41,568 nt of DNA from an uncultured Flavobacteriaceae bacterium. Lineage in GTDB: Bacteria > Bacteroidota > Bacteroidia > Flavobacteriales > Flavobacteriaceae. The position numbers and the translations under genes are program-made. The notes under the pieces are model-generated. The model ran no database searches and had not been told where the DNA came from. It saw only the letters and a program-made list of their open reading frames with translations. The stretch is taken from the NCBI GenBank assembly GCA_937936275.1, contig CALHCJ010000012.1:1-41568 (forward strand). Direction: 5' to 3'. Shown one piece after another: positions 9,638 to 19,617 of this stretch. How positions within the stretch are numbered: the first letter of the stretch is position 1; each line of letters starts with the position of its first letter.

Positions 9638-10450
9638 ATGAAAAAGTACATATCAATCTTACTACTATTTTTTTCACTTTATGGGTTTTCTCAGAAAGAC
9701 AAAAAAGCAGAGGGAACTTATTCAATCTGTGAAACTGCCATCGATAAAGATAAGTGCCTATACGAGCAACTTCAACAAAAAATCCTTTATCACTATGACA
9801 TAAGAGCAATTGAACTGATTACAAAAGATACCACGAACGACACAATAGCAATATTTAGTGCGTTGGCAGTTGATTTTGATGGTAGTGTTGACATCGCAAA
9901 TTCAGATATTTCATCATCAGACGATTACATTGACTCAATACATTTTAAGATTTTAAAAAGCCTTGAACCATTTATTGTGCCAGTAGATAACTCTGGAAAT
10001 CCACTTTCAGAAATGGTTCGCACCAAATTATATTTCTTTTTAGACCGAAAAAATAAAAATTTAAATCCACTTCCCTACGGAGAAGATTACGCTACTAAAA
10101 CAACTGGTTTTGCACTAATTGAAGATGTACCTGTATTTCCTGGTTGTGAAAATTATCCTAAAGACAAACTTCGAAAATGTTTTAATCAACGTATGATTGA
10201 ACATATTACGCAGCATTTTAGATATCCAAAAAAAGCACAAAGAAAAAAAATATCTGGTCGTGTAAGTGTCGTTTTCACTATCGATAAAAAGGGTTTTATT
10301 ACTAAAATTCGAACCTTTGGAGCAGATCCAATACTTATGACAGAAGCTCGGAGAATAATTAGCCTACTACCACAAATGACACCTGGAAAACAAAAAGGGA
10401 AATTAGTCCGCGTTCCTTTTGCAATACCAATAACATTTAAACTTCAATAA
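9638..10450 (+). CDS. Secreted protein with TonB C-terminal domain
   Basis: Signal peptide; C-terminal FRYPKKAQRKKISGRVSVVFTIDKKGFITKIRTFGADP..., TonB_C-like. Confidence 0.75.
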   Translation: MKKYISILLLFFSLYGFSQKDKKAEGTYSICETAIDKDKCLYEQLQQKILYHYDIRAIELITKDTTNDTIAIFSALAVDFDGSVDIANSDISSSDDYIDSIHFKILKSLEPFIVPVDNSGNPLSEMVRTKLYFFLDRKNKNLNPLPYGEDYATKTTGFALIEDVPVFPGCENYPKDKLRKCFNQRMIEHITQHFRYPKKAQRKKISGRVSVVFTIDKKGFITKIRTFGADPILMTEARRIISLLPQMTPGKQKGKLVRVPFAIPITFKLQ

Positions 10451-10613
10451 TATTTAGACTATTTATCTAGCATAATTCTCTTTCGATTTAATTCAAGCTT
10501 ACGACCTAAATCAGTCAAACACTTACTTTTTCAGTGCAATAGTCCCTCATAATTTTCTTTACCTTTATGGTAGTCTACTACTATTATAATTTGAACCTTT
10601 AAACTGCATTACA

Positions 10614-11330
10614 ATGGCTAGTGAAAAACCAGATTTCTCAAAGTTAAAAGCGCTGTTTATTAATTGCACCTTGAAAAAATCTCCGACAAAAAGTCATACG
10701 CGCGGACTAATGGATGTTTCGATGGACATCATGAAATCAGAAGGTGTTGAAGCCGAGGTATTGCGACTAGTGGACTATGATGTACCTGTTGGAGTACAGC
10801 CCGACATGACCAAAGAAGGCGCGTCTAAAGACGATTGGCCAGAGATTTACGAAAAAGTAGCTGCTTCACATATTTTAGTTATCGGCACTCCTATTTGGTT
10901 AGGCGAGCGTTCTTCAGTCGCTACTAAATTGATTGAACGTTTGTACGCTATGAGCGGTATGCAAAATGAGAAAGGTCAATACGTTTATTATGGTAAAACT
11001 GGAGGTTGCATCGTTACAGGAAATGAAGATGGCGTGAAACATTGTTCGATGGGCATACTTTATGCTCTGCAGCATTTAGGGTATAGTATTCCCCCTCAAG
11101 CAGATGCAGGTTGGATTGGTGAGGTAGGCCCCGGTCCTAGTTATTTAGACGAAGAGGCCAATGCACAAAATAACGATTTCACCAATCGAAATACCACTTT
11201 CATGACCTATAACCTTTTACATCTCGCCAAAATGTTGGCAGAACAACAAGGATATCCAGCATACGGTAATTCTAGAAAAGATTGGGATAACGGTTCACGT
11301 TGGAATTTTGCAAATCCGGAATATCGTTAA
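10614..11330 (+). CDS. Flavodoxin-like / NADPH-dependent FMN reductase family protein
   Basis: KALFINCTLKKSPTKSHTRGLMD...ILVIGTPIWLGERSSVATKLIERLYAM...GKTGGCIVTGNEDG. Confidence 0.82.
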   Translation: MASEKPDFSKLKALFINCTLKKSPTKSHTRGLMDVSMDIMKSEGVEAEVLRLVDYDVPVGVQPDMTKEGASKDDWPEIYEKVAASHILVIGTPIWLGERSSVATKLIERLYAMSGMQNEKGQYVYYGKTGGCIVTGNEDGVKHCSMGILYALQHLGYSIPPQADAGWIGEVGPGPSYLDEEANAQNNDFTNRNTTFMTYNLLHLAKMLAEQQGYPAYGNSRKDWDNGSRWNFANPEYR

Positions 11331-11410
11331 CCATAAGTTTTATCTTAAAGTTGTTTTAAACCCGCCCTTTTGCTTTTCAAATTCAGTAATTTTAGGAAAT
11401 AACCATTGCT

Positions 11411-12571
11411 ATGATTCAAACCGATTCTTTGCTTGACTTTTTTATTGAGACTAGAATTTATACCGAGACACTCTGTAAACCTTTAGCAATAGAAGATTAT
11501 GTGGTGCAACCTATAATTGATGTTTCACCTCCTAAATGGCACCTAGGTCACACCACTTGGTTTTTCGAGGAATTCATACTTAAACCCCATGTTGAGAATT
11601 ATAAAATTTTCGATGAAGACTTTTCTTTTGTATTTAATAGTTATTATGAGACGCTAGGAAAGCGTGTGGTGAGAGCCGACCGAGGCAACTTATCAAGACC
11701 TTCGGTTCAGAAAGTATACGATTATCGGCATTATGTGACCGCTGCCATGAAAGACTTTTTTGTAAAAAATCAAAATCAAGAATTGGATGATTTGCTAGAA
11801 ATAGGAATTCATCATGAAAAGCAGCATCAAGAATTATTACTAACCGATATCAAATTTATTTTAGGAAATAATCCTTTACTTCCTGTATATTCTGAGGATA
11901 TTGAAGAACATCCTGTAGAACAACATCAGCAAGAATGGATCACTATAGAAGAAGGTATTTATGAGATTGGGCACAATTCTGAAAGCTTCTGTTATGACAA
12001 TGAGCTAGGAAGACACAAAGTCTACATACATCCTTTTGAAATTTCAAATACTCTTATTAAAAACAGCGAGTACATCGCCTTTATTGCCGCTGGTGGATAT
12101 GAAAAATTTGAGCTATGGCATGCCGAAGGATGGGATTGGGTGAATACCAATCAAATAAAATCACCTCTATATTGGTATATGATTGATAACGAATGGCACT
12201 ACTATTCCTTCAACGGACTGCAGAAAGTAAACCCAAATGCACCCGTGACCCATATCTCATATTTCGAAGCATTTGCTTTTGCCCAATGGCGAGGGCATCG
12301 ACTTCCTACAGAATTTGAATGGGAAGTAGCACAAGAATATTTTACATGGGGAAAGCGATGGGAATGGACGGAGAGTGCTTATCTTCCCTACCCCAATTAT
12401 TCCAAGGCTGATGGCGCCTTAGGCGAGTACAATGGTAAATTTATGGTCAATCAAAAAGTGTTAAGAGGCGGCTCTATCGCAACTTCCAAAAAACATACAA
12501 GATCTACCTATCGTAATTTTTTTCAAACCAATTTGAGATGGCAATATACAGGCCTTCGATTGGTAAAATAA
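11411..12571 (+). CDS. egtB: Ergothioneine biosynthesis sulfoxide synthase EgtB-like (DinB + FGE-sulfatase domains)
   Basis: DinB region PPKWHLGHTTWFFEEF, metal motif HHEKQHQE (HX3HXE), FGE-type C-terminus VLRGGSIATSKKHTRSTYRNFF...GLRLVK; followed by egtD. Confidence 0.9.
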   Translation: MIQTDSLLDFFIETRIYTETLCKPLAIEDYVVQPIIDVSPPKWHLGHTTWFFEEFILKPHVENYKIFDEDFSFVFNSYYETLGKRVVRADRGNLSRPSVQKVYDYRHYVTAAMKDFFVKNQNQELDDLLEIGIHHEKQHQELLLTDIKFILGNNPLLPVYSEDIEEHPVEQHQQEWITIEEGIYEIGHNSESFCYDNELGRHKVYIHPFEISNTLIKNSEYIAFIAAGGYEKFELWHAEGWDWVNTNQIKSPLYWYMIDNEWHYYSFNGLQKVNPNAPVTHISYFEAFAFAQWRGHRLPTEFEWEVAQEYFTWGKRWEWTESAYLPYPNYSKADGALGEYNGKFMVNQKVLRGGSIATSKKHTRSTYRNFFQTNLRWQYTGLRLVK

Positions 12572-12618
12572 ACCACCCATAAACGTATAGTTTTACTATA
12601 AAGAACGACATACTTTCT

Positions 12619-13590
12619 ATGAATGAAGAAATACAAACGCAATTTAAAACTCCGTTTGAACAAGATGTTTATCAGGGCTTAACGGAATACCCCAAATACT
12701 TATCATCTAAATATTTTTATGATAAGAAAGGAGATAAGCTTTTTCAAGATATTATGAATATGCCTGAGTATTATCTAACGGATGCTGAATTCGATGTTTT
12801 AGACCATCATAAAGAAGAAATAACATCTCTTTTCTCAAGTAATGGTAAAGAATTTAACCTTATTGAATTGGGTGCTGGTGATGGTAAAAAGACAAAAATT
12901 TTATTAAAATACCTGTCTGACAATAATCTTCCATTTGAATATTTACCGATTGATATTAGTCAAAATGCTCTTGATCAATTAGAAGATTCTCTTCGGTTAG
13001 AATTACCTAAAGTTCAGGTTAGAACCCAACAGGGTACCTATTTTGAGGTGCTAGCAGATATTGCCAAATTAAATCGCACCAGAAAGGTAATCTTGTTCTT
13101 AGGGTCTAACATTGGCAACTTATTACACCCTCAAGCAATTTCTTTTTTAACGAGCGTTCAAGAGCTAATGCACGAAGGTGATTTATTTTTTGTTGGTTTC
13201 GATCAAAAGAAAAATCCACAAACAATATTAAATGCTTACAATGATCAAACAGGAATTACAGCAGCCTTTAACAAAAACGTACTAGCTCGAATAAATAAAG
13301 AATTAAATGGGAATTTTAGCTTAGATGATTTTATCCATTGGGAGGTCTACGACCCTGAAACCGGAACTGCTAAAAGTTATTTGGTTTCTAAAAAAGACCA
13401 AAAAGTAGAAATTAAGGATTTAAGTCTAACAGTTAATTTTAGAGAGTGGGAAACAATACACACGGAAATATCGCAGAAGTATGATGATAGCACTGTAACA
13501 TGGCTTGCAGAAAAATCAGGATTACAGATCGAAACACAGTTTACAGATTCAAAAAATCAATATAAAAATTACATTTTTAAGAAGGGATAG
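12619..13590 (+). CDS. egtD: L-histidine N(alpha)-methyltransferase
   Basis: YDKKGDKLFQDIMNMPEYYLTDAEFDVL...LIELGAGDGKKTKILLKYL...FLGSNIGNL, EgtD/DUF2260 signature. Confidence 0.92.
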   Translation: MNEEIQTQFKTPFEQDVYQGLTEYPKYLSSKYFYDKKGDKLFQDIMNMPEYYLTDAEFDVLDHHKEEITSLFSSNGKEFNLIELGAGDGKKTKILLKYLSDNNLPFEYLPIDISQNALDQLEDSLRLELPKVQVRTQQGTYFEVLADIAKLNRTRKVILFLGSNIGNLLHPQAISFLTSVQELMHEGDLFFVGFDQKKNPQTILNAYNDQTGITAAFNKNVLARINKELNGNFSLDDFIHWEVYDPETGTAKSYLVSKKDQKVEIKDLSLTVNFREWETIHTEISQKYDDSTVTWLAEKSGLQIETQFTDSKNQYKNYIFKKG

Positions 13591-13684
13591 CTTTAGTTTA
13601 AAATTATCTTTTATCACTTCGAAGTTCTAATAATACAACGAAAGATTCTGGTTTTTACTGGATTTTACACTAAATAAATTAAAA

Positions 13685-13966
13685 ATGAAAGCAATTTGGA
13701 ATAACACTGTAATAGCCGAAAGCAATGAGACTGTAGTTGTGGAAAATAACCATTATTTTCCCGCAGACAGTATTAAAAAAGAATTTTTTAAAAGTACTGA
13801 CACGCTTACCTCTTGCCCTTGGAAAGGGCAGGCACATTACTATTCAATTATAGTTGATGGAAAGGAAAATACGGATGCCGCTTGGTATTATCCCGAGGTT
13901 AGCGAATTAGCGAAAGGCATCAAAGGTAGAGTTGCGTTTTGGAAAGGAGTTACCATCGAAAAATAG
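13685..13966 (+). CDS. DUF427 domain-containing protein
   Basis: MKAIWNNTVIAESNETVVVENNHYFP...CPWKGQAHYYSIIVDGKENTDAAWYYP. Confidence 0.9.
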   Translation: MKAIWNNTVIAESNETVVVENNHYFPADSIKKEFFKSTDTLTSCPWKGQAHYYSIIVDGKENTDAAWYYPEVSELAKGIKGRVAFWKGVTIEK

Positions 13967-13995
13967 CACTGATCATTACTTGATAAAAACAAAAA

Positions 13996-14023
13996 AAGCC
14001 AGAATGCTAAAACATTCTGGCTT
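13996..14023. terminator. Bidirectional terminator between converging DUF427 and CBM48 genes
   Basis: AAGCCAGAATG-ctaaaa-CATTCTGGCTT with A/T tract. Confidence 0.8.
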
Positions 14024-14043
14024 CCATATTTTCTAATCTAAGC

Positions 14044-14343
14044 CTACAATTCTAAAACTGCATTTTCAGAACCTGCAAATTCATTCCATTGGTAACGATC
14101 TGCACTATCATCATTCACATAGTTACCGTCGATGATATACTTGAATTCAAATGTAGATTCTTTAGGAAGCTCCAAAGTTCCTTTGAAATTTCCATTTTTA
14201 AGCTTTTTTAAAGCACTTGCTTTGTTCGCTTTCCAATTGTTGAAATCTCCAACAACTGCTACTTTCTTTGCTTCTTCTGCTGGTACCGTAAAAGTAACTT
14301 TACAAACGGGTTTCGTTTTTAAATACTGTTTTGTTATTGCCAT
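14044..14343 (-). CDS. Single-domain isoamylase early-set / CBM48-like protein
   Basis: CKVTFTVPAEEAKKVAVVGDFNNWKANKASALKKLKNGNFKGTLELPKESTFEFKYIIDGNYVNDDSADRYQWNEFAGSENAVLEL, E-set/CBM48 (GDFNNW). Confidence 0.88.
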   Translation of the reverse strand: MAITKQYLKTKPVCKVTFTVPAEEAKKVAVVGDFNNWKANKASALKKLKNGNFKGTLELPKESTFEFKYIIDGNYVNDDSADRYQWNEFAGSENAVLEL

Positions 14344-14391
14344 GATATTTTAATTTTAATTTTTTTTGACCTTTGGTCTTTAAATTCGGTG

Positions 14392-14399
14392 CAAAGCTA
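14392..14399 (-). promoter_or_regulatory. -7 element TAGCTTTG for the CBM48 gene
   Basis: Exact TAnnTTTG on minus strand about 50 nt upstream of the start codon. Confidence 0.5.
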
Positions 14400-14517
14400 A
14401 AGCATTAACTCACTCATTTACAATGATTAAAGTCATTTTTATGATTTTCTCAATATTTGGCAAAAATTAACACTGCCTTATCAAAAAAAGGCGAACAATT
14501 TTTCTAGTAGTGGAATT

Positions 14518-15603
14518 TTAAAGAACAGATTTCAAGATATTCAAAATGGTATCTAGATCATTTTCAGTATTATAAAAGTGAAATCCGATGCGAATACCAC
14601 CCCCTCTTTGCGCGCAGATGATATCATTTTCTAATAAATGCTGAAACAAAACATCGTCTCCTTTAATATTAAAAATAGTACTGTGCGTTTTTCTCGCAAC
14701 AACCTCATCTTGTAGAAGTCCGAGATTCGTAAATTCTAATTTTGCTTTCTTCGACAACTTTTGATTTTGTGCTTCAATGTTACCCTTACCTATACGCTCC
14801 AAAAAATCCAACGAAAACTTCAGACTTCCAAAGTTTATACATGCCAAGTGACCTGGCTCGAAACGTCTCGCAAAACGGATTTCATTTTTCTTTTCTGGAG
14901 ATGCATTGGCAGCATTAAAGCCCGTTGTTCGTAAATTACAACGCTCTTTGACCTCATCTTTAAAGAGCATTAATCCGCTTCCGTAACCAGCTAGTAACCA
15001 TTTATACGCGCTTCCGCCCAAGACGTCTATACCAGAATTTTCGAAACTAAAATTTGTTATCCCTAAGAATTGAGTGCCATCAGCAATGATAAGAAGATTG
15101 GGGAACTCTTTTTTCAAATCTTTCAGAAAGCCCAGATCAATCATAATTCCATTCTGCCACTGAACAACACTTAAAGCTAGAATTGAAATATTTTCGTTTT
15201 GTATAACATGCTTTATATGCTGTTCTAGGTTTTCATCAATTTTCGCATAAAACATTTCGAAACCTCTACTCGCAAAGGGCCAATCAACTGAAGGATAATC
15301 GTTCTCTAGTAAAAGTACCTTTTCACTTTTTTCTAATCCCTCTAAGAGCATATTTAGCCCCGTAGAAAAATTATTTAATAGTGCGACATTTTCTCTTTTA
15401 CAGTCAAAAAAATTTGCAACTGTAGTTCTCGTATCAGAAATGGTTTCAAGTGTTTGGTTTCTCATACCACTTGCCTTCAAAAGAAAGTCAAGATCACGTT
15501 CTTGTTTCCAATCTATTAAATCGTCATACAACGGACCAAAAACAGGAGTGTTCACGTAAATTGAATTTCTTAGCACTGGAAATTGCTTGCGAATTTTTTC
15601 CAT
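14518..15603 (-). CDS. Aminotransferase class V-fold PLP-dependent enzyme
   Basis: MEKIRKQFPVLRNSIYVNTPVFGPL...IIADGTQFLGITNFSFENSGIDVLGGSAYKWLLAGYGSGLMLF (PLP-Lys motif). Confidence 0.88.
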   Translation of the reverse strand: MEKIRKQFPVLRNSIYVNTPVFGPLYDDLIDWKQERDLDFLLKASGMRNQTLETISDTRTTVANFFDCKRENVALLNNFSTGLNMLLEGLEKSEKVLLLENDYPSVDWPFASRGFEMFYAKIDENLEQHIKHVIQNENISILALSVVQWQNGIMIDLGFLKDLKKEFPNLLIIADGTQFLGITNFSFENSGIDVLGGSAYKWLLAGYGSGLMLFKDEVKERCNLRTTGFNAANASPEKKNEIRFARRFEPGHLACINFGSLKFSLDFLERIGKGNIEAQNQKLSKKAKLEFTNLGLLQDEVVARKTHSTIFNIKGDDVLFQHLLENDIICAQRGGGIRIGFHFYNTENDLDTILNILKSVL

Positions 15604-15765
15604 AGAAAATGATAAAAGTGTTTTACTATCTTTAAACAAATAAAGTTAACCAATAAAAACAGTAAGTTTACGCTTCTAAAACTCGAAAAAATGACCACGC
15701 CTTACCAGCAAATTTGATTGGCCTATTTTTTGTTTTAGCAATACAAACCAAAACCCGAAAAAATT

Positions 15766-16260
15766 GTGAAAACAATTACACTGATAGCAGCTGCTTCAAA
15801 GAATAACGCCTTAGGAAAGAATAACGATCTACTATGGCATTTACCTGATGATTTCAAACGTTTTAAAAAACTAACTACTGGTCATAAAATCATTATGGGC
15901 AGAAAGACTTTTGAAAGCTTTCCAAAACCCCTACCCAATAGAACGCATATTATTATCAGTCGAGATAAGGAATATGAAACGGGTTTTGATTCATGTATCG
16001 TTGTTCATTCTATCGAAGCTGCATTGAAACTTGTCGAAAACGATACTACTTCATTTATCATTGGCGGCGGAGAGATTTACCGTCAAAGTGAAAAATTTGC
16101 AAATCGTATTGAGCTAACCAGAGTGCATAAAGCCTTTGAGGCAGACACCTTTTTTCCAGAAATAGATTTAAATGATTGGGAGTTAGTAGCCGAAGAATAT
16201 CATCCAAGAGACGAAAAGCACCTGTATGATTTTACGTATCTAAGCTACGTTAGAAAGTGA
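15766..16260 (+). CDS. folA: Dihydrofolate reductase (GTG start)
   Basis: KTITLIAAASKNNALGKNNDLLWHLPDDFKRFKKLTTGHKIIMGRKTFESFPKPLPNRTHIIISR. Confidence 0.96.
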   Translation: MKTITLIAAASKNNALGKNNDLLWHLPDDFKRFKKLTTGHKIIMGRKTFESFPKPLPNRTHIIISRDKEYETGFDSCIVVHSIEAALKLVENDTTSFIIGGGEIYRQSEKFANRIELTRVHKAFEADTFFPEIDLNDWELVAEEYHPRDEKHLYDFTYLSYVRK

Positions 16261-16300
16261 CTGATACTCTGGTCATAAGGCATCACCTTGAATCGCGCAT

Positions 16301-17089
16301 TCAAAAATCTAAATACTCAATGTCTATATTATTATTTTCACTAGCTAAGAAACTAGCTAGTATTTCTACATCACTGTTCGTATAAAACTGATGTTCTCTT
16401 TTTTGGTTAGATGTATCGCTTAAATCGTACTGTTCTAAAATAGCTTTTGTTTGTCGGGCAACCGCCTCGCCCGAATCAATAATTTTTATATTCGCAGGAA
16501 GAATTTCTTTAAGTACTGGTATCAAATATGGGTAATGCGTACAGCCCAAAACCAAATAATCAATACCTTCGTCTAGCATCGGTTTTAAATATTTCTGCAA
16601 CAAGGCCTTGGTGGTATTTGTTTGTATTTCTCCCTGTTCTATCAAAGGTACCAAACCTGTGCCCTCTTGTTCAATAATTTGAATTCCGTAGGCATGATTT
16701 TCACTAGTACTATGAAATAAGCTACTGGCCAGAGTTCCTTTCGTTGCTAGTACCCCTACCCTCTTAGATTGTGATTGTAAAGCCGCAGGTTTGATCGCTG
16801 GCTCAATACCGATGAACGGCACATCATATTCTTTTCGAAGAAATGAAATCGCATTTGTGGTAGCTGTATTACATGCAACGACTATTAGTTTGCATTCTTT
16901 TTTTAAAAGAAGTTCAGTATTCTTAATACTTAACTGAAGGATCTGTTCTGCTGTTTTTTCTCCGTAAGGTGCATTTTTACTATCTGCTAGATAAATGGTG
17001 TTCTCTTCAGGTAGTAGGCTATGAATCTCCTTCCAGATGGAAGTTCCACCAATGCCAGAATCAAAAATACCAATCGATCGGTTGCTCAT
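16301..17089 (-). CDS. murI: Glutamate racemase
   Basis: MSNRSIGIFDSGIGGTSIWKEIHSLLPEENTIYLADSKNAPYGEK...VVACNTATTNAI...LGCTHYPYL. Confidence 0.96.
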   Translation of the reverse strand: MSNRSIGIFDSGIGGTSIWKEIHSLLPEENTIYLADSKNAPYGEKTAEQILQLSIKNTELLLKKECKLIVVACNTATTNAISFLRKEYDVPFIGIEPAIKPAALQSQSKRVGVLATKGTLASSLFHSTSENHAYGIQIIEQEGTGLVPLIEQGEIQTNTTKALLQKYLKPMLDEGIDYLVLGCTHYPYLIPVLKEILPANIKIIDSGEAVARQTKAILEQYDLSDTSNQKREHQFYTNSDVEILASFLASENNNIDIEYLDF

Positions 17090-17096
17090 AAACAGT

Positions 17097-18767
17097 CTAT
17101 TCCAACACCTCAACAATAGGTTTTCCAGTAGTTCCATTAGGAAAAGCGATTCCCAATAACGATGCCAAGGTAGGAGCGATATCGGGTATTTCAGTTCGTG
17201 CCACTGTACTACCCTGCTTTATTCCCTTCCCATAAAATAATAACGGAACATGCGTATCGTAAATCTGTGGTGACCCATGCGTTGACCCTGTATTATGATA
17301 ACTAATAAATCCAGGTCGGAGCACGATAAAAATATCTCCTGAACGCTTTTGGTTATATCCATTTTGTAAAATGTAGGGTATGCCAGAAACGTAATTATTA
17401 TTCCACATTTGTTGACCTGTATAAACACGATCAATACTATCGTATGTTAACAGCTCTGTCGCAATAATTTCTTGTGCCTTCGCCAAGTCCATATCCAAGT
17501 TTTTTACAATTTTATGATCGAGAAAAAACTGGTAATTGGAAAAATTTTTAACCACGTCTGCGGTTCCAAAACTATATTTCAAGAACTCATTAAACCGTTC
17601 CTGCATCGCTTTTGAATCGAAGTATCCTGCCGGTATTTTCTGATCTTTCAAATATGCAGGCACATCAATGGCACCATGATCTGCAGTTAGAAAGACCGTA
17701 TACTCACCCTTTCCAACCTTTCTATCTAGAGCTTTAAAAAACCTTTCCAAATCAGCATCTAGTCTGATGTACGTGTCTTCAACTTCTTTTGAATTAACCC
17801 CGTATTTATGCCCTACATAATCAGTGCTTGAAAAACTAACCGCTAAAAAATCTGTGATTTCGTCTCCTCCCAAAAGTTCTTTTTCAAGAGCTTCTATAGC
17901 AAAATCAGCAGTCAAACTATTTCCATAAGGTGTAGCTCTCAACCCATCATACTTTCCATTCGTATCCCAATTCTTTTCAAGATCGTGCGGAAATACACTG
18001 GTAGTTTCTCCTTCAGATAAACCTTCGTAAAGGTTTTCATCTATTCCACTCTCTGCATAGCTATTGATATCTTTTGCTGAATTCCAAGCTTTCTTATACT
18101 TACTGAAATGATCTGCTTTATTATAATCAAGAACCCATTTCGGAAGTTGTGTCATGTAAAAAGTACTTGTTATCCAATTACCTCTATCACCACCTTCAAA
18201 CCAGTATGCCGCGTTTGCGGTATGACCACCAGGGAGCACAGCACCACGATCTTTTAACGCGATTGCAATAGTTTTACTTCTCATCTGCGTATGCAGTCGT
18301 AATTCATCAGTTATTGTGGTAACATTCATTCGGTGCGGAGACATTTTCCCCGCATCAGATGTGGTGCCTACAGAATTAAAGGTTTCATCAGAAGCACAGT
18401 ATACTTCCTTATCTAATTGCTTATCATACCAATTATTACCTATAATACCATGAGTTGCAGGAGTAGTGCCAGTATAAATAGAAGAATGCCCCGGGCCAGT
18501 GCTCGTAGGTGCATAATTGAAATGATTATTCTTGCAATTATAGCCTTCATTTACTAGCCGCTTAAATCCGTTGTTCCCATATTGATCCCAAAAACGAGTT
18601 AGATAATCATACCGCATTTGATCAACAACGATACCCACCACCAATTTAGGCGAGACCTTCAAATCAGTATTTGACTCTTCTTTTGACTTCTTTTGAGCAG
18701 TTGTTTCCAAAACGCCAAAAAGAATAAAAAATAAGACAAAAATTAGTAGTGAATTTTTCTTTTGCAT
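17097..18767 (-). CDS. Alkaline phosphatase family protein (PafA-like)
   Basis: KLVVGIVVDQMRYDYLTRFWDQYGNNGFKRLVNEGYNCKNNHFNYAPTSTGPGHSSIYTGTTPATHGIIGNNW...FLTADHGA. Confidence 0.92.
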   Translation of the reverse strand: MQKKNSLLIFVLFFILFGVLETTAQKKSKEESNTDLKVSPKLVVGIVVDQMRYDYLTRFWDQYGNNGFKRLVNEGYNCKNNHFNYAPTSTGPGHSSIYTGTTPATHGIIGNNWYDKQLDKEVYCASDETFNSVGTTSDAGKMSPHRMNVTTITDELRLHTQMRSKTIAIALKDRGAVLPGGHTANAAYWFEGGDRGNWITSTFYMTQLPKWVLDYNKADHFSKYKKAWNSAKDINSYAESGIDENLYEGLSEGETTSVFPHDLEKNWDTNGKYDGLRATPYGNSLTADFAIEALEKELLGGDEITDFLAVSFSSTDYVGHKYGVNSKEVEDTYIRLDADLERFFKALDRKVGKGEYTVFLTADHGAIDVPAYLKDQKIPAGYFDSKAMQERFNEFLKYSFGTADVVKNFSNYQFFLDHKIVKNLDMDLAKAQEIIATELLTYDSIDRVYTGQQMWNNNYVSGIPYILQNGYNQKRSGDIFIVLRPGFISYHNTGSTHGSPQIYDTHVPLLFYGKGIKQGSTVARTEIPDIAPTLASLLGIAFPNGTTGKPIVEVLE

Positions 18768-18879
18768 AGTGCTATTTTTTGAAAGCGTAAAAGTAAATAA
18801 AATACCCTTTTAAAATTTAAATAGGAGTTAAGAGAATGTTTTATTCTTATTTTTACGTAATGATATCTAATCTCATTTC

Positions 18880-19617
18880 ATGAAATATTTAGCTGATATT
18901 GGAGGCTATGCCATAATGGTTTTCGATTTATTCAAAAAGCCTACAAAATGGAGAATCATGAAGAATTTGATTCTAAAAGAGATTGACGAACTCATCTTCG
19001 GGTCGTTAGGTATTATTGTTTTTATTTCTTTCTTTATTGGAGCGGTAGTTTCTATTCAAACCGCAATGAATCTTACTAGTGATTTGATTCCAAAAAATTT
19101 GATAGGTTTTGCTACACGTCAATCCATCATTTTGGAATTTGCCCCTACCTTTTGTTCGGTAATTATGGCGGGTAAAGTAGGTTCTTTTATTACCTCTAGC
19201 ATTGGCACTATGCGTGTAACCGAGCAAATTGATGCCTTAGAAGTGATGGGTGTAAATGCTTTGAATTATCTCGTTTTTCCAAAAATTGTAGCCATGATGC
19301 TTTATCCTTTTATTATTTCAGTAGCAATGTACGTTGGTATTTTTGGCGGATGGTTTGCTGGTGTATTTGGGGGGTTTATTACAAGTGCGGACTTTGTTGA
19401 GGGGGTCACCATGGATTTCATTCCGTTTCACGTTACCTATTCCTTCATCAAAACTTTTGTGTTCGCATTTCTTCTAGCTACCATACCTTCCTATCATGGC
19501 TTTTATATGAAAGGCGGAGCACTAGAAGTAGGAAAAGCGAGTACTACTTCTTTCGTATGGACAAGTGTGGTAATCATTATAACCAATTATGTACTAACAC
19601 AACTATTACTAACCTAA
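18880..19617 (+). CDS. MlaE/YrbE family ABC transporter permease
   Basis: ISFFIGAVVSIQTAMNLTSDLIPKNLIGFATRQSIILEFAPTFCSVIMAGKVGSFITSSIGTMRVTEQIDALEVMGVNALNYLVFPKIVA. Confidence 0.94.
   Translation: MKYLADIGGYAIMVFDLFKKPTKWRIMKNLILKEIDELIFGSLGIIVFISFFIGAVVSIQTAMNLTSDLIPKNLIGFATRQSIILEFAPTFCSVIMAGKVGSFITSSIGTMRVTEQIDALEVMGVNALNYLVFPKIVAMMLYPFIISVAMYVGIFGGWFAGVFGGFITSADFVEGVTMDFIPFHVTYSFIKTFVFAFLLATIPSYHGFYMKGGALEVGKASTTSFVWTSVVIIITNYVLTQLLLT

Noticed and set aside
16256-16262. AGTGACT as a third copy of the ECF -35 box
   Set aside because: Overlaps the folA stop codon and no GGTGTCTTAA follows at the right spacing.
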